Counted from the stretch's first letter, positions 36,489 to 49,369 are shown. The stretch: 64,000 bases of DNA from Paramacrobiotus metropolitanus (GCF_019649055.1 NW_026570232.1:248001-312000); one strand, 5' to 3'. The notes: generated by a model from the letters alone, not told the origin. Numbers and translations are program-made.

Positions 36489-38944
36489 ATGGATGACGAC
36501 GAATGTTATGGGTTTGCATCAGGCGACGATATAGAAAACGACGCTGATTACGATGCCGAATATGAATTCGCTGACGACGAGTCCTTCAGCGTGGAACCCG
36601 TCCGTGTTTCTCCGGGACAGTCACGCACTTTCTCGCGACGAGGCTCCGTGCCACGCGATATCTCCAAACGGCGCAAAAGTGATGATCCAGAGGAGATCGA
36701 CACGAGTGTCGCGTTGGGAGACCACTTTCAGACCCGTACAGCCCGCGGAGATGTGGTGTATTACGAGGTTCTCATGCCCCAGCAAGTTGTTGCCAAGATG
36801 GATAAAATCATCGGTCGTGCTAGGGAAGTTATGGAAGAGGTGCGATATTGTCAATAAATTACTGTCGTTTATTTTATAAGTAAAGAAGTTAGGAGAATCT
36901 CACACCATCTGCCTGCTGCGGTTTTCAGGTGCCTCCTTCAACAATTCGGCTGATGCTGGGCCAGCTCAAATGGGACACAGAGCGTTTACTGACTCGCTAC
37001 TATGAAAACCCGGAGAAACTATTTACAGATCTGCGTGTGGGGACTGTGAAACCACGGGCTTTGTCTGTTAATAGGGTAAGATACATAATAATGTATTTTA
37101 CGTATTTATTTAATTTTAGATGTTTTTTTGTTTTACCAAAAGAATGCATTACATGCGAAAGTTGTTCAAACATTAATGTTACTGATCAAATAATATCAGT
37201 ACACATGGTGATGTTTTTTAATCGTCTTATTATTAGATAATAGATACCTAATGATTTTGCTTAATGTACTGTACGTAATTTTCTGTCATTTGAGCGGGGA
37301 GTTTTTTCTACAAAACACGTTACTTGAAACAAATTTAGTCGCAGTTTTAACGTTTTTAATTTGGATGCGCTTAAAAGATTATTGTGGCAGGTCATTGCGT
37401 GTGATATTTGTTTGTTGGATACCAAAAGCACCGATCTCAAAGCCGCCGACTGTGGCCACTATTTCTGTGCGGACTGCTGGAGCTCATACTTGACCGTCAA
37501 AATACTGGGTGATATCAGTGCGTCGCGGATGGAATGCCCTTCCAATAAGTGCAAAACCTACCTGGACGATGCCTTCGTGATGAGTTTGCTCAGCGCGGAC
37601 AGTGTCCGTCTCCGTTATCAGTACTGCATGACGTCTTCCTTCGTCGACTTCCATCCGTGTATGCGGCGTTGTCCCGGCACTGACTGCCTGCGGGTGGCCT
37701 GCGTGCAGGAGCGCTCCTGGATCCCCATTTGCTGCGAGCCCTGCGATCTGACATTCTGCTTTTTGTGCGGAAATGAATGGTGTGTAATGACGATTTGTAT
37801 TTCATCGCGATAGCAAATTTTCAGTAGACATTTTTTTCACTAATGATAATTTTGAATATTGTTTATCTTACAATTAAGTAATGCAGGCATGATCCCATCA
37901 AGTGCGATTGGCTCAAGAAATGGCAGAAGAAATGCATGGACGATAGCGAAACCTGCAACTGGCTGTCGGTTAACACAAAGGACTGCCCAGAGTGCAAATC
38001 TGCTATTGAAAAGGTATTTATTGGTATTATACTATTACAGTTGAGAAACGTTTGGTGCTCGTACTCGTAGGAGTTTAGAATAACTACTCAGTAGTTAATG
38101 ACGTAAAATTTATGAGAAAACACTCAGTTACTGTAATACCCTGTAACATTATTGTTATTTGTGCAGAATGGTGGATGCAATCACATGACCTGCCGCAAAT
38201 GTAGACATGAATTTTGCTGGATCTGCTTCGCGAAGTGGCCTCATCCAGGCGGAATGTCGTGTAACTCCTACAAAAACTCCGAGAACGAGGGACCTCGCAA
38301 AGCTTTGGAGCGCTATTTATTCTTTTTTAAACGTTTTGACAATCATGAAAAGAGCGTGAAATTGGAACGGAAGGTTTGTACGCTCGTTATTTAAACTAAC
38401 GTAGGCCAGATAGCGTGGGAATACCATACTGAGAATACTTAGTTCGTGTCTAGAAGTTTGGATAAGGGTTGACCTTTGTATCTGAATTCTTTTTCCTGAT
38501 ACCGTTCGGTGGGAGGTCTTGCGGGTTGTTACATAAAGAAAAACCATTGGTTCATCTTGGTAACTGAATGTTTTTGTTGCAGTTGAAGGAAAAGTTAGCG
38601 ACGTCCATGGAATCTTTTCGAATGAGATATACCTGTGGATGGATCGAACTGCAGTTCTTGGTTAAAGCGTAAGTGGGAAAATTCGTATCAAGATGCTGTG
38701 GCTTGGGGATGTTGAATAATTGTCGAGCAAACATTTGTAGAAACAGAATTTCCGTAAATGGTTGTAGCGCTTTTTTTCGGTCGTTGCTTTTACCGACATG
38801 TTCAACGTTATCGCGATGCTTTGTAGGGTGGACGTTCTGAAACGATGCCGGCAGACATTGATGTATACCTACGCTTTTGCGTATTACCTGAAAGAGGGAA
38901 ATGAAAAGGATTTCGCTGCTTCGCTATCTGGAGAACTCATTTGA
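36489..38944 (+). CDS. ARIH1: RBR E3 ubiquitin ligase of the Ariadne-1 type
   Basis: Seven exons (36489-36839, 36929-37075, 37391-37779, 37887-38013, 38167-38373, 38583-38668, 38827-38944) give 474 residues (human 557). Order: acidic N-terminus; UBA-like domain ([20 protein letters not shown]); RING1 ([20 protein letters not shown]); IBR ([27 protein letters not shown]); Rcat/RING2 ([19 protein letters not shown]) with the catalytic Cys in GGC; then part of the Ariadne domain ([36 protein letters not shown]). RBR ligases form a thioester on that Cys; ARIH1 is activated by neddylated cullin-RING ligases. The frame ends early (GELI), while the next frame continues with family-like sequence (see findings). 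An AATAAA at 39301-39306 may be the poly(A) signal. Confidence 0.93.
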
Positions 38945-39910
38945 TGATACGTGCTCACTTCAGGAATTGCGCCAGAAAGTGCAGGACCAGGCTGGTTATG
39001 TGGAATGAAACTGACGCAACATCGGTTATGAAATGCTTCTTTTTTCGTTGTATGTATTGCCTGTCGTTTTTACTTTTTACATTCGTTTTCGAATCGGTAT
39101 ATCCAAAATTTCGGCTGTTTTCATGCAAGCCTACTGAGGTACCGCTTTGTATGCACAATTTATCAAGTACTTTAATTGCATTGTGCAAGCACATACTTTA
39201 TAAGTGTTGTAAATACTTAATTGGATTGCTGTAATTAATTGTGAATTTATAACATATGCGGTTGACTTGTCACTTGACGGTTTGGATTGAGAACGAAGAA
39301 AATAAACATGAACGTGACAGTGCGCGAATTGTTTTATGGCAACTCCAAATTTGAATTTATATGAAACGAGAGCATCCTGTTGAGCTATTCCTTTGTAAAA
39401 AATTAACCACTCACTTAAAAGCCCTTGCATCTTTTGCCGTGTCTTCACTTCACGGTTTCGAAGTACTGTAACTCACCTAGTTGACGCATGGTTCAGTGCA
39501 TTTATGATAAGATTAAGTACTCGTACTATTTTTCAAGTCCTTTTCAATATTTAAACCGCTAACACATTTCGGGAATAATTGGTTTTTTCTGGTTTCGATT
39601 ATGTATTACAAACGTGTAAGAATTATTCCACCTGCTCATTGCCAGAGCAGAGCATTCAAAATACGCATAACAAAAAAACTTATTTATTTATTTACTGTCC
39701 GCATTAGCAACAACAACTTTAATGCGGGCATCGAATGGTTCTTTTATACACTTCTAACAGACATGTAACATCATAACATGGTAAAACGAGCTAAGGAGCA
39801 TTAAAGCAACTTTTCAGTTTCGCTAAACTGCACGAAAAATTGCACTAAAATAAGGTGAGAAGGAATCCACTTGGGGAACTGTCATGAGGCCCATGACCCC
39901 GGAAAGCGGC
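38945..39910. other. convergent 3' regions of ARIH1 and CRIPT
   Basis: The left part has 63 nt in the displaced ARIH1 frame (to 39008) and then probable 3' UTR. AATAAA on the plus strand (39301) and on the minus strand (overlapping TTTATT at 39683-39692) are plausible poly(A) signals for ARIH1 and CRIPT. ORFs here have no domain. Confidence 0.5.
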
Positions 39911-40975
39911 TCAAACTGCCGACTGTTTGTAGTTTTTAGTTTCTATTAACTTCTTTCCGCACATGGCGCAAATTCCTGCAAACCACCAGCCTTATAATTT
40001 ACTGAAATTATCAAGATTAATAAGAAACTAATGGAGCGCACAACTGTACTTTCCATCCATATTATTAGCGGTGAATATCAGTGCGTATTTTTCGAACACC
40101 AATGACTAACTCACCAACTTTGTAGGCACATGCTTGGCAGTAATGGGATCCCACTTGGTGGACTGTGACTTTACAGATCTTACATTTTTCGAATTTGTCA
40201 TAAGGATTAAATCTGCAGACAGAAAGGCAAATCAATAAAATTAACTACGACTGTAAAATAAGTATAAAAATCCAGAATCGCGGAACGCGGCTCTTTTTTA
40301 AGGGTTTTATTACCTGGCTTTTTTGGATGTCAGTGCCTTATTTTCGTTGACTTTCCGGCCTCCACCTTCTGAAACAGTCATTCCGGATACGATGACAAAT
40401 CATTACAAATTTACAATCAAAAACTGACCACGTAGATCGCATTTACATCGCTAATGTCTTAAGCAATCGAATTCTTAGCATACCTTAACAGCTCTTAATT
40501 TATTGTACAAGTTTCCCAAACAGTCATCGTAACCACATCATAGTACCTGTCGTGTTGCGAGCACCCGATTTCCATGGATCCGGAGTTATAACTTTTCCAA
40601 GCTTCGCTTGGCCTGAAAAAAAAGCCAGAAACAGTAAATCAAGTAATCAACATACTTAGTACCAAGACGTACTTACTATGATGCCAAATCGCACTATTTA
40701 TACATTATTTATTTACTGGAAGCCTTAATAGTTAATAAAATAACAAAAAATAACAATAATATCCTGCGATGCCATTTTCCATAAGAACTAAGAGTTAAGA
40801 ATCCAAGATAGCAAAAAGTCCGAAAAATTATTTCGAAACTCGTTTCCAACAAGTCAAGCGATCAGGATTTTCGATCATTCAAAAATTCAAAACCACGATA
40901 ATAAATGCAGTATACCACCCATAACAGACCTTCACTTTTAACTACGGTTTATCACTTACACTTCTCGCAAACCAT
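39911..40975 (-). CDS. CRIPT: CRIPT, cysteine-rich PDZ-binding and minor-spliceosome protein
   Basis: Five minus-strand exons (40975-40960, 40612-40547, 40368-40314, 40212-40115, 39975-39911) join in phase to 99 residues (human 101). It starts MVCEKCQAKLGKVITPDPW, continues KSGARNTTEGGGRKVNEN then KALTSKKARFNPYDK, has the second zinc cluster CKICKVTVHQVGSHYCQACA, and ends GICAMCGKKLIETKNYKQSAV. All CXXC pairs are present, as is a class I PDZ ligand (QSAV; human QTSV). CRIPT was first found binding PSD-95; it is now also known as a component of the minor (U12) spliceosome and structurally resembles a zinc-ribbon protein. The first coding exon is only 16 nt. The gene is head to head with NUP214, 609 nt apart. 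Confidence 0.96.
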
Positions 40976-41584
40976 CTCCTTCCAAAGACTGGCCAAATTA
41001 TCATAAAAACACAACTTAATTCACTATTGTAGAATGTTTCAATGTATCCCAACAAAGCACGGACAAAATATTTCGCAAACCTCGAAATAGGTTCGCACAA
41101 ATCTCGCCAAGTAAGCCACTGAAAACGAGCAATGAAAGTCGCAACAAAGTTACAAACGTTAAAATTTAATTTTGGAGAAAACCGAAAACTGCAGCGTTCC
41201 AAACGAATTAATATTGGATGATCTACAGTACTGTATGTAAACTGTATTTAAAACTTAAACAGTAGACGTACGAGTAAGTACTTAATTAATGACGAAACCC
41301 GGAAAAAAACAGATACTGTTTAAATGACGTCATACTTGGATAAGACAGCGCGAACACCTACGGTCGAATGTTAGGACGATAACGTTTGGGACATGCTGTA
41401 CTGACAGCCTACAAAATGCGTCTGTATCCTGTGCATGCAGTTGCAGAAAATGCAGTTTTTCAGCTTCCGTTTTTTCCCGAAGAGTTCTAAGTTCCGAAGA
41501 ATTTTCAAAGACTTTTGACAGAAGATATTTGACAATCTTACTAAATAACCAGTAATTTTCCTGTCATAAAACCTTCGAAGAACA
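40976..41584. promoter_or_regulatory. divergent promoter region of CRIPT and NUP214
   Basis: 609 nt between two opposing start codons, so both promoters must lie here unless there are distant leader exons. A TGACGTCA palindrome at about 41325-41332 is a perfect CRE/ATF-type site. No TATA box stands out. Confidence 0.5.
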
Positions 41585-44500
41585 ATGGAAACTCCTCCAG
41601 ATCCCGGAGATACGAAAGTAAGAAAAGTGCTCAGCAGTGTACTGGAATGGAACGGTAAAGCGTAATCACAGGAATCACGAAGGATATTATGGAGCCTGTT
41701 CAGTCTCGGCGCATTGGGTAGTGGTAGAGTTATAAGTTTTCACCGTTAAAGAACTATGTGGTTTTTCCACAGGATTTCCGTTTCGAGAAACTGCGGGAGT
41801 TCACCTCATGGGAAGCGGATAAAGAAACCGTTGTTTCCAGAGTTATTCGCGGCGTAACTGTCGCGAACCGATTCGGCTTGGCGTTTTGTATTTGCGAAAA
41901 CGGTATGTAATTTCGGTGCAGTATCCATTATTAACACAGAGTGAAAGTGATTTCATTACAGGGTTTTACGTGATTAATTGTACGGATTTCGCCAACTTGG
42001 GGAAAAATGGGGCGCGTCTGGAAGACAGTGGGGCATTCGTCGTGCGCCTCCATGGTCAGCCTGTCTTGGCCGCCGTTAGTTCCACCGGGTTAACTCTCGC
42101 GGTTTGCTTCATTGACGATGGCGGACTTCCTGTTGCCTTCTTCTACGACATCCGAGCATTTTCAAAAAAAGTGCGTCTTGGTGCAAGCTTGAAAACCCTT
42201 GTGCGAGAACACCATTGTGCAGAAATAATTCAAAAAATTTTAAAAATAGTTGTGCATAAAAAATTAGCTTTAATACGTATGGTGGTTAATAAATAGACAG
42301 AAAATAAGTATTTAAAATGTAAATAAACAGGCTAAAAAGGGAAATAAAAAAATGGAAATAGAAATGGTAAATAGAAAAGAAATTAGGTGTTTACAGTTTT
42401 TTTATCGACATAATCGAGCATCCTGATCCGGCTAGAGATTCGATTATTGTAAAATGTTGATTTCGTTTGTTAGCAGTTTTGGATTGAAATTGTTTTAGGA
42501 TGCGAAAGTCAACCCGTTTCATTTGATTCGGCTAAGCATCACCCCGGCAGTTGCTCTTCGTGATTTTTCTTGGATCCCCACAAACGAAGAGATCTTCGCG
42601 GTGGTCTTATCTGACGGATCCCTTTCACTGTTCGAAATCAAAGAAAATGCGACCAATGTTATGGGATCGCTGCCGCCGTCAGGAGCAACCTGTCTCAGCT
42701 GGAGTCCCAAGGGAAAGCAGTTTGCCGTTGGCAGAACTGACGGATCCGTTGCTCAGTATAAACCGGATCTGTCGCTCGCTCGCAGCATTCCTGGTCCGAA
42801 GATCAGCGTCTCCGCACGGAATATTGTATGGTTGTCCACGTACGTATTTGCCGTAGCCTACGTGCAGCCGGGCAACAACCAGCCCATTCTGGTCATTCTC
42901 AACGCACCGAAATCCGGCGAACCGATTTTCACCAACTTCGACGACGTGTGCATGGGATCGAGCGATGCCAAGCGGGAACCGTACTACCATTTGCTTCCCG
43001 TTTTCGAGTGGAATATGCTTTTGGTTGCCAGTAATACTGCCATGGAATTGGCCGTGCTGTCGTGCCAGTCCGTGGATCAGACGACCGGATGGCTGCAGTT
43101 GCTTTTGGAGGAAACGGGGCGGGCGGAAATGCCGTTAGTTGGCTCGGAAGAAAATTTTCCTTTGGGAGTGTCTCTGCTGACTTGCACTCCATTTCCCGTT
43201 ATTATTACGGCAACGACTTTGGGCGTCTTGGTACTGTACAAAATAGTGAATCAGATGAAAACGCCCACTGGCATGCCGCTGAACATTTGCAGGTTTGTGA
43301 TTTACCTAATAATCGGTATGACATGTCGGTCTGACAAAAATTAAGATGACCTTTAGTGATATTATCATTGGCTTAAATGTCTTTATTGTCAAACGCCAGT
43401 AAATCAGGTTCATTGATTTTTTAATCTTTTTGCTCACGGTACTTGTTTTTACGTGTTGTTTAATTAATTGTGCTGATTTTACGGAAGTATTAGGGAAGTG
43501 GCGTATTTTACAGCAAAGTGGAACTTTTGGGTTCCATTCCTGGCGAGCGTCGCCAACTGGATATTCCGCAGCCACAACAACGACCTCCAGTCATAACTCA
43601 AGCCACAAGTGTTCCGGAAAAGAAACCAATTTTTGCCCACCCGAATTTATCCGAATCATTTTCTTCGGTCAAAAGTCCGCTAACTCTCTCGACAAACCAA
43701 GCTGCCAAACCAACACTACCCAGTCCTGTGCAGCCATCGGTTCCTCTTTTGGTTCGACTAGCCTTGGATCCTTGTTGGACGAAAACCCAAAAGCTGACAA
43801 GCCGTCGCTTGCACCTTCGAAGGAACCAGTCCATACGGCTCGACCAGTTAGTCCGAAACATTCGTTAAATTTGCAGCATGAAAAGGAACAAACCGTGTCG
43901 ACTACAATAATTTCTAGTAAAGTAAGGTTTTTCTTTGCTGTACTGTTGTATATGTGCAGCGACACATAACTGTTTTGTTTTGGATCATGTAGTGAGAGTT
44001 TTCATAGGGAATGACTGCGGCTCATACGACTCCGAAGCCAGTTGCCGATCCAGCGAAAATACCTTCGGGTACCGTTCAGCAATTTTTGCGCAATATTTCT
44101 GCTCTGGGAAAGCAGATCGAGGGGCTGTCGATCGAAAGGGAGCCACATAAGGACGCTGAATTGTCTCTTCACATGGAAAATTTGTCAGCTGCCATGGACA
44201 GTTTGATGAGTATGTTCAACGAGACAGCCATTCGATTGAATGAACAAGAGGGACTACTGGAAGCGCGTCTACATGTCGTGGAAGAAGCGCTGGTTATTAT
44301 TGAAAAGTGCAGTGATTCGCACTTTCTTGCGTGCTTTCGAGACCTGCCACTTGATCCTTTGCAGCAGCGAAAATACAATAAGTTGCAAAGTAATCTGAAA
44401 GAAATTGAAACAAAATTGCGCAGTATCAGCTTGGGAATTGACTTTGAACTGGACACTATGGAAGCGGCAGCAGTGAATACAGAAGACCAATTCGCAGACG

Positions 44501-47500
44501 CCAAGAAGACTATCAAAACCATCGAGGTGGCGGCTCTGGAACTCCAGAGAAAATTGTTCGAAATTGAGAAAGAGGCGAAGAAGGCTGGATTGCACAGGAG
44601 ATCTGTGAGGCCTGGTAAGCGTCATTTTGTTAAGAAGATATCTCTGTCCTGAAGTTAAGTGCATATTTCTTGTATTCTGCGAATTGTTGATAGGTTGGTC
44701 TTAAAACGTTGTTGAAATAATTCGGATATTTTGAAATTACTAGTACTGTCCACTTCTTCGCCGCAAGTTTTTTAATAAGCTCTGTAAATTTTAGAAGTGC
44801 AAGTTAGCCCAGCTGAAGCAATTTCACGGTTATATCCTGATCTGACCAAAATGGCATCCACTAAATTATCCCCAGCAGTATCCTTGCGTATTCGGAATAA
44901 CATCCGAAATTCCCAGCCCAGAACCACTAAACACGAAGTAATCTTGCTACGCCGACATGTTGCCCAGGAAAAGACATCGTCTCCTACACCAAAACCGTCT
45001 GCTAAGTCGTCATTCAAGCTGGATGCCGACTTTTCCGGATTTAACACAAAGGCCGCAGGAGATGGATCATCAAAACCGATTAAAACTGAGGCTAAGAATG
45101 TCGGTGCTTCGATGAAAACTGCAGATCAGACCTTCCCTGAAGTTCCGGAACAGGCTGTGCCGTCTGCTGTATTTAGTGGAGCATCGTTTACGTTTGGAGT
45201 TGATAAATCAGTTGGCGCAACGAAACCTGCCGCAGCAACAAAAACCTCGGAACCAAAACCTTCCGCTAATCGCGAAATTGAAACCTTGAAGTCTACATTC
45301 GGTGGAACTCCGTCATTTGGATTTGGAGCGCATACTTCTTCCAATGTCGCGAAAACTGAGCCTGCAACAAAATCAACAGACCAAAACCTTTATCAAGTGG
45401 TCGTGAAAACGCCAGTACGGATTCTACTTCACGAACGGCTTCGTCGTTTACGTTTGGAACTCCCAGTTCGGTTGCTGCCAAACACGTTTCAGGTATTTAT
45501 TTTTGTATGTCGGGGATGTATCCGTGCCTTGTTGATGTTTTTTGGTAATTCATAGGTGAAGTTTTTTTTGATACGATATGGCTTATTTATGTTGCGTCTT
45601 GTTGACAGTGCCAGTGGGAAAGTCGGACGGCAGTAATCCCAGCACTGGATTTGGGTCTCTTTTTGGTGGTGGGTCTGTGGCATCGACAGTTCCAGCTCCG
45701 ACCAGTGGTGGTTCCGCAGCGAAAATTCCCGAGCCAGCCAAACCATTGTCGGATAGCTCTGCCAGTCAACCTACTGGTTTTGGCAACTTTAAGACCGACA
45801 GTTCGCCCTTCGGAAGTGCATTCGGCTCAAAGCCGAGCACTATGACTACGCCAACTGGTGATTCTCCTGCAGCAATATTTGGAGCTCCGACCTTTGGACA
45901 GATGCCAGCCAGCAGTGCGAAAGCCGGTGGATTTGCATCTAGTGCATCGTTTGGAGCATCTTCGAAAGCTGCCACGGGTGACACATCAAAAGCCGCTGCT
46001 GATCTCAGCAGCCCCGGCCTATCGTTTGGATCTGCGCCCGCGCTGAGCGGCCAACTAACAAGTGGATTTAATGCTCAGATGCCCCCTAAAACTCCTGCAA
46101 GATCACAATCCAGTATGGAATCTGACATTTCTAAAGTCTCTGTACAGACAGCCGGAAAGAGTGTCGCAACACCTGTTAAAACTGAAGCCAAGGAAATAAA
46201 CGTTTCAGTGAAAGCGCCAGATCAGTCGGTCGTTGCGAGTCAGGAAAATACTGCTCCGCGCTCGTCGTTTGGTGGCTCGTCATTCGGACTGGGAACCGAT
46301 TCGTCGTTGAGCGGCGCGAAATTCGGCGCGGCAGCGAAAGCACCAGAACAGCAGCCTTCGGTATCCGACTATTCCCAAAACCACTACTCCGAGTTCAACA
46401 GTGGGTAGCGCTTCCTTATTTGGATTTGGAGCGAATACATCCTTAGGAAGTGCAAAATTCGGTTCAGCAGAGCAGCAGCCTTTGGTAGCAAATAATCCCG
46501 CAAATGTTTCTTCGGCTGCTCCAATGGGCGGTGCGTCCTCGTTCGGATTGGGAACGGACTTTTCGTCAGCTACCATGAAACCTGCCTCAGGTCCGAAAAT
46601 AATGGAACAGAAAACCTTGTCCTCAAGCAGTCAAGAAAACGTTACGGCTTTGAATTTGTCGTTGGGTGGAGCGTCATTCGGATTTGGAACAGCATCCCCA
46701 GCTGCAACGAAGCCCGCTTCAGGTTATTGCATACTTATCATTGCAGAACTTATACTAATGATTAACAGTTACAGGTAGTTTATCATTTTAAGTAAACATA
46801 GTTATTGATCCGAAAATTACATTTTGAAAATAACTGTGGCTTCAGGGACGTCAACCATCGCTACGGGTGCCGACCAGCACCGGATTCGGTTCGTCCTTCG
46901 GAGGCGGTACTATGACGTTCGGGTTTCCACCTCCGTCCAGCGCTTCTCCAGCCACGACGATTCCCGAGCCGGCCAAACCACTGTGGCCTAACGCTGGCAG
47001 TGCTGCCCCATCCACCGGCTTCACCAGTTTTAAAGTTGACACGCCAGCTTTTGGAGGAGGCACCGTAAGCTCCAGCTCGAACCCGTTTGCAACCCAAGCA
47101 GCATCCAGCGGCTTTCCTACCACAGGATCCGGATTTGGAAATTTTTCCTCATTTGGGAGTAAACCAGCATCGGGTAAGTGGGCATACTTCTCGCACGGAA
47201 TCCCACGGATACATTTAATTCATGTAACCACTGTCAACACGGAGTGATTATCGTTTTTGTTTTATATTGATTAAGCGTTTACAACAGGAACTGCCGGGAC
47301 CGCTGCCCCGAGCGGTGGATTTGGATCACCTTTTGGTGGTGGTACTGTGACCTCCACCTTTCCTGCTTCTAATTTTCCAGCTGCAACAGCCGCTGAACCG
47401 GCCAAACCAATGTGGGGCAGCACTACCACTGCCACGCAGCCCTCCGGTTTCACCAGCTTTAAAGTCGATACACCGGCATTTGGGGGCGGAGGATTCGGTG

Positions 47501-47868
47501 CGCCTTCTAATCCTTTCGCAACCCAAGCAGCCGCCAGCGGTTTCCCGTCCGCGGGCTTTGGAGCTTCGGCTTTTGGGCAGACGCCGGCTTTTGGAGGAGC
47601 AAGCGGTGGATTTGGCGCCAGTCCATCGTTTGGTTCGTCCGTACAAGCGCCTTCCGGATCAGCCATCTGGAACACACCGGGAGGATTTGCCGCCTATGCC
47701 AGTACACCGGGATTGTCGTTTGGATCGGTGGCTGCTCAGAACAACCAGCCGTCGGGGGGATTTGGCGCCGTGACCCAACAGCAACCGCAGCAGTCGGGCG
47801 GGTTTGGATTTGGCGGTGGGAATACGGGTGGTGCACCGCAGTCCAACGCCTTTACGCAGTACCGATGA
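41585..47868 (+). CDS. NUP214: nucleoporin NUP214: N-terminal beta-propeller, coiled coil, FG-repeat C-terminus
   Basis: Ten exons (41585-41617, 41773-41902, 41962-42170, 42499-43292, 43514-43921, 44008-44614, 44795-45492, 45609-46722, 46846-47173, 47275-47868) total about 1.64 thousand codons (human about 2090 residues). The propeller matches human NUP214 (FDVRTFS-like FYDIRAFSKK, CLSWSPKGKQFAVGRTDGSV, WLSTYVFAVAYVQPG). The exon at 44008 is a long coiled coil (LSLHMENLSAAMDSLMSMFN). The rest is FG repeats (FGFG, SFGFGAH, GGFGA) ending NAFTQYR. NUP214 sits on the cytoplasmic face of the pore with NUP88, anchors the mRNA-export helicase DDX19/Dbp5 through the propeller, and binds CRM1 through the FG region. 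The frame shifts at about 43735, 45390, 46385 and 46860; each shift restores FG-type sequence, so these look like assembly indels. Confidence 0.95.
45635..47560 (+). repeat. three copies of an FG module within NUP214
   Basis: A module of the form TGFGS(S/L)FGGG - (I)PEPAKP - TGFTSFKVDTPAFGGG occurs at about 45635-45830, 46873-47140 and 47305-47560. The last two are very similar (both contain FTSFKVDTPAFGGG and SNPFATQAA), the first is more diverged. Together they indicate internal duplication of the C-terminal FG region. Confidence 0.75.
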
Positions 47869-49369
47869 ACGTGTGAACATGTTGTTGGCTTTTGTCTTGT
47901 GTTTGTATGTCTCTGTTCGTGAATTCATGTAATTGCGTGAGAATCTTTGTTTTTGTATTATGATCATTTTTTGGAATTTGTTGGTTTCCTTCCTGTCTGG
48001 ATTCCGTTGCACTCATCAAATGAAACACTTGAATGGTATTACGGAATAATGATTGTCCTTTGCTTTATTAAAGGGTTGTTTGAAAAATTGGTTAACTGGT
48101 GCAACGGCTCAATCAGACTGCCGAAAAGCGCTTTACCAAGTGGCGTGTAAGCAGTTGCAGTCAGAACTTGTTTCGACGGTGTCTCTGACTCGCAGTCAGG
48201 ATCAATAATGACGTTGGTTTACCGAGCGATAAAGGACGGTTATTTACCGGTGACGATACTATTTTACTTTTCCTTACAATATCACGTACCACTGAAATAT
48301 CTGTATATAAAGATTTGCTCATGAATCTGTTCTTGTCCAAATCATAGCATTAATGAAGGTCTGTTATGTTAATCTTAATATGCGCCTTCATTCCTGCTAT
48401 GGTCCAAATCCACGGCCTCCAGCGCTCTTGTGCCGCGCAGTGACCTTTGCACCGTATGTAGAAAGCCGATCGATGCTGGTCGTATCTACTATCTACTAGA
48501 TTCGGTTTATAACAGTAATAATTGTTCGTATCGGTGTTAGTTTTGCGTTGGCTGTTGTTAAAGGAAACGCCGTCCCTGTGTGGATACTTGGCCTTTCAAC
48601 CCAAAGGCTATAATGCCCGAATAAAAGAAACCCAAAGAGATAGAAATTCTGGAGGCTTTTAAGTTTTACCGTTTTAAAATTTAGAAAATGAAGTAGTGTG
48701 TCATCACGACTGCATTAAATTTACTGTGATGGCTAATACCTACTAAAATCCCCTCCCAGCAGGAGATGCAGTTACACAAAAAGCGCTCTTCAAGACAGTA
48801 CAGCGTATCATGATCATACGCTGCGTACTATAACGTATAATAATCTATTTTACATATAAACACTTTATCCTCAACGAAAATACAGAGCAAACCATATTAT
48901 CTCAACAATTTTATCTCTCCGTTCTGTCGAGTGTCGAAAGTATCGGCTCATGGGCACTCTTAAATAATTTTATCAGCCCAATTCAACACTTTGACGGAAA
49001 CCGCAGCGTTGAAGTGGTGTGTCATTTATATTACCAGGAACACAGATTGCTGATTAGGTGGTGATAAACTACTTTGTTCCGTGCAGTCATTCTCTATATA
49101 TAATTTAATATACGTACACTCTTTTGTTCCTGACAAAACACCACCATGAACCTGTTTCAAAGGTGGCCAGAGCTGCAGCAGCACCGCGATACCAGCAAGC
49201 TAGGGCAGCTGCAGTATAATTATTATGCCAGCTGGCTTAAGATGTTATAAATAACGCACCAACTTAAACATATGCTCCATCTTTCAAGGGCGCCAGGCGC
49301 GTGATTCAGCTGTAGTACGTTCGACTTGTCGTATACTTACATGTTATTCAATACGCACGTTGCATAAAG
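47869..49369. other. spacer between NUP214 and RNase T2
   Basis: 1.5 kb of AT-rich sequence with no domain-bearing ORF. An AATAAA at 48620-48625 is a possible distal NUP214 poly(A) signal. The RNase T2 promoter lies at the right end. Confidence 0.5.

Noticed and set aside
46851-47675. Long minus-strand ORFs opposite NUP214 FG repeats
   Set aside because: Antisense shadows of repetitive Gly/Ser/Ala codons, which rarely form stops on the opposite strand.
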